Source: Ruminococcaceae bacterium UBA3215
GTDB taxonomy: Bacteria; Bacillota; Clostridia; Oscillospirales; Ruminococcaceae
Direction of reading: 5' to 3'
Assembly: GCA_002363155.1 (NCBI GenBank)
Contig: DEWH01000028.1
Span: 39,549-80,674, forward strand
DNA length: 41,126 nucleotides
Below the pieces are notes generated by a model. The model saw only the letters and a program-made list of their open reading frames with translations, made no database searches and was not told the DNA's origin. Shown here piece after piece: positions 38,634 through 41,126 of the stretch. Each line of letters opens with the position of its first letter. Position 1 is the stretch's first letter. A program made the position numbers and the translations under genes.

Positions 38634-38924
38634 TCAGCCGAAAAGACCGCCCATGAACCCGCTGTCCCGTAAAAGCGGCAGGAGACTGATAAGCTTCATC
38701 AGAGCCGCGGCGCGGTCGAGTTTCGCACGGTTCTCCGCCTTAAGGTGCGGACGGAGCGCATTCAGCAGCTCCGTGTTCTTGTCGTTCTCACCCAGCTTCG
38801 ATACGATCTCGAGAAGCTTTATCAGCATCTCCGGGTCGATATCCGGACCGCCCCCGTTCTCTCCGCCGCTGTCTCCTCCGAGTATCCCGCCGAGGATACC
38901 GGAAATATCGTCAATATCTGCCAC
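38634..38924 (-). CDS. Small helical protein (96 aa), unknown
   Basis: A 96-residue protein starting with GTG at 38924, supported by AAAGGACTGAC upstream. The first 28 residues are Gly/Asp-rich (ILGGILGGDSGGENGGG). The rest is helical and amphipathic (MLIKLLEIVSKL, LLNALRPHLKAENRAKLDRA, LMKLISLLPLLRDSG), ending in a Gly/Phe tail. It resembles small uncharacterised clostridial proteins with the same LL.ALRP.L...R...D.A pattern, from memory only. It has no membrane helix clear enough to call. Confidence 0.7.
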   Translation of the reverse strand: MADIDDISGILGGILGGDSGGENGGGPDIDPEMLIKLLEIVSKLGENDKNTELLNALRPHLKAENRAKLDRAAALMKLISLLPLLRDSGFMGGLFG

Positions 38925-38973
38925 GGCTGTCAGTCCTTTCAGAACGGCGGTTCAGATGCCCGGACAGGCGGTT

Positions 38974-39186
38974 TTACCGTCTGCCGTCCTTCATGTACTT
39001 TCTTCTGATCTCTTCCGTGAGCCTGCCGTCATTCATAGTTTTGTCGAACTTTTCCTGCTCCCTTGCTCCGAGATAGCTGCGGAGCTCCGAAACATCACCG
39101 CTGTTCACCGCGTTTCTTATCTTTTCCTCCGGCAGCCCGGTCTTTCTGCTCGCGGCTGCGATCAGTACGTCTAAATTGATCCCCAT
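38974..39186 (-). CDS. Small helical protein (70 aa), unknown
   Basis: A 70-residue charged helical protein (MGINLDVLIAAASRKTGLPE, EKIRNAVNSGDVSELRSYLG, EKFDKTMNDGRLTEEIRRKY). The second segment resembles the start of a short helical bundle seen in uncharacterised clostridial proteins. GGGAGGGAAGAAG precedes the ATG. It is the first gene of the small-protein cluster and is divergent from the phosphoesterase gene. Confidence 0.7.
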   Translation of the reverse strand: MGINLDVLIAAASRKTGLPEEKIRNAVNSGDVSELRSYLGAREQEKFDKTMNDGRLTEEIRRKYMKDGRR

Positions 39187-39265
39187 TCTTCTTCCCTCCC
39201 CTCAAAAGATATGCCGAAAAATGAGCCGATATTCACACCGGCATTGAATTGTAAGATGATAAGAT

Positions 39266-39290
39266 AAAATTGTCCAAAAACGACAATTTT
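39266..39290. promoter_or_regulatory. Inverted repeat in divergent intergenic region
   Basis: AAAATTGTC-N7-GACAATTTT is a perfect 9 bp inverted repeat between the small-protein cluster and the phosphoesterase promoter. It is followed on the plus strand by more T. It may be an operator serving either gene. Confidence 0.45.
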
Positions 39291-39303
39291 TTTCAAAAAA
39301 CAT

Positions 39304-39332
39304 TTGACTTATTTCACAGCAGATGGTATAAT
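39304..39332 (+). promoter_or_regulatory. Sigma-A promoter of the phosphoesterase operon
   Basis: TTGACT (39304-39309), 17-base spacer, TATAAT (39327-39332), 49 bases before the ATG at 39381. Confidence 0.78.
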
Positions 39333-39344
39333 GTAATGGTAAAT

Positions 39345-39360
39345 TATGGGCATGCCCATA
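39345..39360. promoter_or_regulatory. 16 bp perfect palindrome at the start of transcription
   Basis: TATGGGCATGCCCATA is perfectly self-complementary and begins about six bases after the predicted transcription start of the phosphoesterase gene. The position is that of a repressor operator. No candidate regulator is in the window. Confidence 0.55.
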
Positions 39361-39380
39361 CGGGAGAACAGGAGGTCATC

Positions 39381-39860
39381 ATGAAGATCATTGTAGTTTC
39401 GGACACAAACAAGGATTATCACAAGTATAAAGCCGTTGTTGAGAAGAATCTTGACGCGGATATGGTGATACATCTCGGTGACGGTGAGCATGAATTTGCC
39501 GACGTCAAAAGAGAATTCCCGGATATGACGTTCTATTACGTCCAGGGTGAGTGCGATTACGGCAAGCATAAGGCGCTTGAAGTGATCGAGGCTGCCGGAT
39601 ACAAGATCCTCTGCGTTCACGGTCACGAACACAATGTCCAGGGAAGCCTTGACCCGATCGTAAACGAAGCCAAGAACCGCGGCTGCAAGGTAGCTCTTTA
39701 CGGTCATACCCACATGTACCGTACAGAATGCATAGACGGCGTTTATGTCATGAATCCCGGCGCGATCGACTCCCCCAGAGGAAAGAACAAGCCTTCCTAC
39801 GGCGTTATCACTATCGACGGCAGCGGAAAGCTCATGATGAACATAGTCGCTCTCTCGTAA
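39381..39860 (+). CDS. YfcE/MJ0936-like metallophosphoesterase with altered metal ligands
   Basis: A 159-residue protein with the small calcineurin-like phosphoesterase fold: VVSDTN (D8), IHLGD (D34), VQGECD (57-59), CVHGHEH (H80, H82) and LYGHTHM (H109, H111), then MNPGAID. Family members cut phosphodiesters with two metals. Two usual ligands are changed: the His of the D-x-H motif is Asn10, and the Asn of GNCD is Glu57. Both could still bind metal, but specificity or activity may differ. ATG 39381 has AGGAGG upstream. It is first in a likely three-gene operon. Confidence 0.85.
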   Translation: MKIIVVSDTNKDYHKYKAVVEKNLDADMVIHLGDGEHEFADVKREFPDMTFYYVQGECDYGKHKALEVIEAAGYKILCVHGHEHNVQGSLDPIVNEAKNRGCKVALYGHTHMYRTECIDGVYVMNPGAIDSPRGKNKPSYGVITIDGSGKLMMNIVALS

Positions 39861-39920
39861 CATACCTGTATATTATATGCGCGCCTTCCATAAAGGTTCG
39901 CCGGAAGGAATTACAAAATT

Positions 39921-40133
39921 ATGAACAAGCCTTATATCGTATGCCTTAAATACAATATGTGGCGCAACGAGCTGTGGTTCTCCGCAGAAGATGATCCGCA
40001 CACCGCCGAACAATGGGCAAAAGCTGTGGATATGCTGCCCTCGGTCAGCGAACGCTGCACCAACCCCAACCAGTTCATGGCGGAAGCTATCGAGCATTTC
40101 GAGGAGCGCGGCTTCACGAGGATAATGCGTTGA
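39921..40133 (+). CDS. Small conserved-looking protein (70 aa), unknown
   Basis: This encodes 70 residues (MNKPYIVCLKYNMWRNELWF, HTAEQWAKAVDMLP, EAIEHFEERGFTRIMR), aromatic-rich at the start and helical after. I do not recognise the family. AAGGAA lies a little far (about 12 bases) from the ATG. A hairpin (CCTTCC/GGAAGG, 39885-39909) precedes it. Its TGA overlaps the TTG start of the pseudouridine synthase, so the pair is coupled. Confidence 0.68.
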   Translation: MNKPYIVCLKYNMWRNELWFSAEDDPHTAEQWAKAVDMLPSVSERCTNPNQFMAEAIEHFEERGFTRIMR

Positions 40134-41080
40134 TCCGAAAGCTCACTGTCGGGAAAAACTCCGCAGGTCAGCGCCTTGACAGGTTCCTCTTAAAGACCTT
40201 CCCCGCAATGTCGCAGGGAGCGGTCTGCAAGCTTATCCGAAAAAAGGATATCAAAGTCGGCGGAAAGCGTACCGAGCCTGCATACAAGCTCTGCGAGGGC
40301 GACGAGGTCTCCGTGTATGCACCGGAAGAGATGCTGGCGGAAAAGCCCGTGAAAACGGCATCGGAAAACGCTCCCGATATCCGCGTACTCTACGAGGACG
40401 AGAATATCCTGCTCGCCGACAAGGAACCGGGACTGCTGGTACACGAGGACTCGGACGGAAACGGCAATACCCTTATCGCCGGCATTCAGCGCTATCTGCG
40501 CGAAAAGGGCGAGTACCGCCCGGAGGACGAGCTGTGCTTCGCTCCCGCACTCTGCAACCGCATTGACCGCAATACCGGCGGGATAGTCATTGCTGCCAAA
40601 AACGCGGAAAGCCTTCGCATACTCAATCAGAAGATACGCGACCGCGAACTCACAAAGCTGTATCTTTGTGCGGTATGTGGTGTGCCGGAGAAAAAGGAAG
40701 ATACCCTTACCGCCTATCTTTACAAGAATGAAGCAGAGAACCGCGTTGTCATCTCCGACCGCAAGACCCCCGAAAATCGCACGATCGTCACGAAATACCG
40801 CGTTTTATCCGTGAATGCCGACGGCGACAGCCTGCTTGAAGTCGATCTTGTTACCGGACGCACCCACCAGATACGCGCTCACATGGCATATATAGGTCAC
40901 CCGCTGCTCGGTGACGGGAAATACGGTTCAAACCGCGTGAACAAGGAAAAAGGCTATAAATACCAGGCTCTTTACAGCTACAAGCTTACATTCCGATTCA
41001 CCACCGATGCCGGCATTCTCTCATACCTCGACGGCAGGACGTTCACAGCGGAAAATGTGTGGTTCCGCAAAAGATTTTGA
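40130..41080 (+). CDS. RluC/RluD-family pseudouridine synthase
   Basis: A 316-residue enzyme converting uridine to pseudouridine in rRNA or tRNA. An S4 RNA-binding domain (about 14-65, QRLDRFLLKTFPAMSQGAVC, KVGGKRTEPAYKL) precedes the catalytic domain, which has NRIDRNTGGIVIAAKN with catalytic D146 and VTGRTHQIRAHMAYIGHPLLGD. The exact target cannot be told. I chose the TTG at 40130 because GAGGAT lies seven bases upstream and it overlaps the preceding stop (TTGA); the upstream in-frame ATG would overlap that gene for 117 bases. Confidence 0.92.
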   Translation: MIRKLTVGKNSAGQRLDRFLLKTFPAMSQGAVCKLIRKKDIKVGGKRTEPAYKLCEGDEVSVYAPEEMLAEKPVKTASENAPDIRVLYEDENILLADKEPGLLVHEDSDGNGNTLIAGIQRYLREKGEYRPEDELCFAPALCNRIDRNTGGIVIAAKNAESLRILNQKIRDRELTKLYLCAVCGVPEKKEDTLTAYLYKNEAENRVVISDRKTPENRTIVTKYRVLSVNADGDSLLEVDLVTGRTHQIRAHMAYIGHPLLGDGKYGSNRVNKEKGYKYQALYSYKLTFRFTTDAGILSYLDGRTFTAENVWFRKRF

Positions 41081-41126
41081 GGGAGCACCTGCACTCGAGA
41101 CCCGGGCGCTGCCCGGACCCGCCAGC
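41081..41126 (+). repeat. Start of a post-stop G/C module after the pseudouridine synthase
   Basis: After the stop come a short purine stretch, CTCGAGA, the stem CCGGGC-gct-GCCCGG and ACCCGCCAGC at the window edge. This matches the order seen after other genes (G/C stem, then ACCCCGCCAGCCCCC), with the stem sequence changed but pairing kept. Confidence 0.5.

Overview
The window looks like chromosomal DNA from a low-to-mid GC Gram-positive anaerobe of the class Clostridia, most likely a Ruminococcus-type member of the Oscillospiraceae. The evidence is strong GGAGG-type ribosome binding sites, sigma-A promoters with 17-18 bp spacers, a HrcA/CIRCE-controlled groESL, a SleB-type cortex hydrolase (endospore trait), a FeoAB fusion followed by a FeoB-associated Cys-rich peptide, sodium-pump decarboxylase subunits, and G/C-rich intergenic repeats of the kind I associate with this family. 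The genus is inference. I see no transposase, phage gene, CRISPR array, rRNA or tRNA.

Layout. 0.3-3.5 kb: an AIM24-family protein, a SleB-like hydrolase, and a divergent cytosolic protein resembling clan GH-A glycosidases. 3.7-6.2 kb: ferrous iron uptake (FeoAB fusion plus a 46-residue Cys-rich membrane peptide). 6.7-10.5 kb: an FtsX-type ABC permease and a lipoprotein adaptor, with no ATPase beside them. 10.7-12.4 kb: gamma and beta subunits of a Na+-translocating decarboxylase. 12.8-15.2 kb: glycogen phosphorylase preceded by a striking multi-hairpin element. 15.4-23.0 kb: one long minus-strand run reading flavodoxin-fold reductase, CBS protein, MoxR ATPase, DUF58 protein, membrane transglutaminase, biotin ligase, BioY, BioB, with overlapping or tightly spaced genes that suggest one operon. 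23.2-25.3 kb: GH13 glycosidase and flavin reductase. 25.4-30.2 kb: a small conserved-looking peptide gene and a 1483-residue permease with a huge heptad-repeat domain. 30.8-32.9 kb: groESL with two overlapping CIRCE-like operators. 33.0-37.5 kb: a cell-wall cluster (alpha/beta hydrolase, membrane-anchored MurF-like ligase, zinc-ribbon lipid-face protein, D-Ala-D-Ala ligase). 37.6-39.2 kb: five small, mostly unrecognised proteins in a row. 39.4-41.1 kb: a YfcE-like phosphoesterase with altered metal ligands, a 70-residue protein and an RluC/D-type pseudouridine synthase.

How they fit together. BioB, BioY and BirA make, import and attach biotin, the cofactor a Na+ decarboxylase alpha/carrier complex would need, although those subunits are not here. 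Ddl and MurF act in consecutive steps of peptidoglycan precursor synthesis. Glycogen phosphorylase and the GH13 enzyme point to intracellular alpha-glucan use.

The most interesting non-coding content is a set of structured intergenic repeats. (1) A module of GAGA/TTT tract plus G-C hairpin follows the stop codons of six unrelated genes. (2) A ~56 bp dispersed repeat with core AACTAACCG...TGTCGCTACGCATT occurs five times. (3) A two-hairpin element occurs twice with compensatory base changes. (4) A four-stem palindromic element lies upstream of glycogen phosphorylase.
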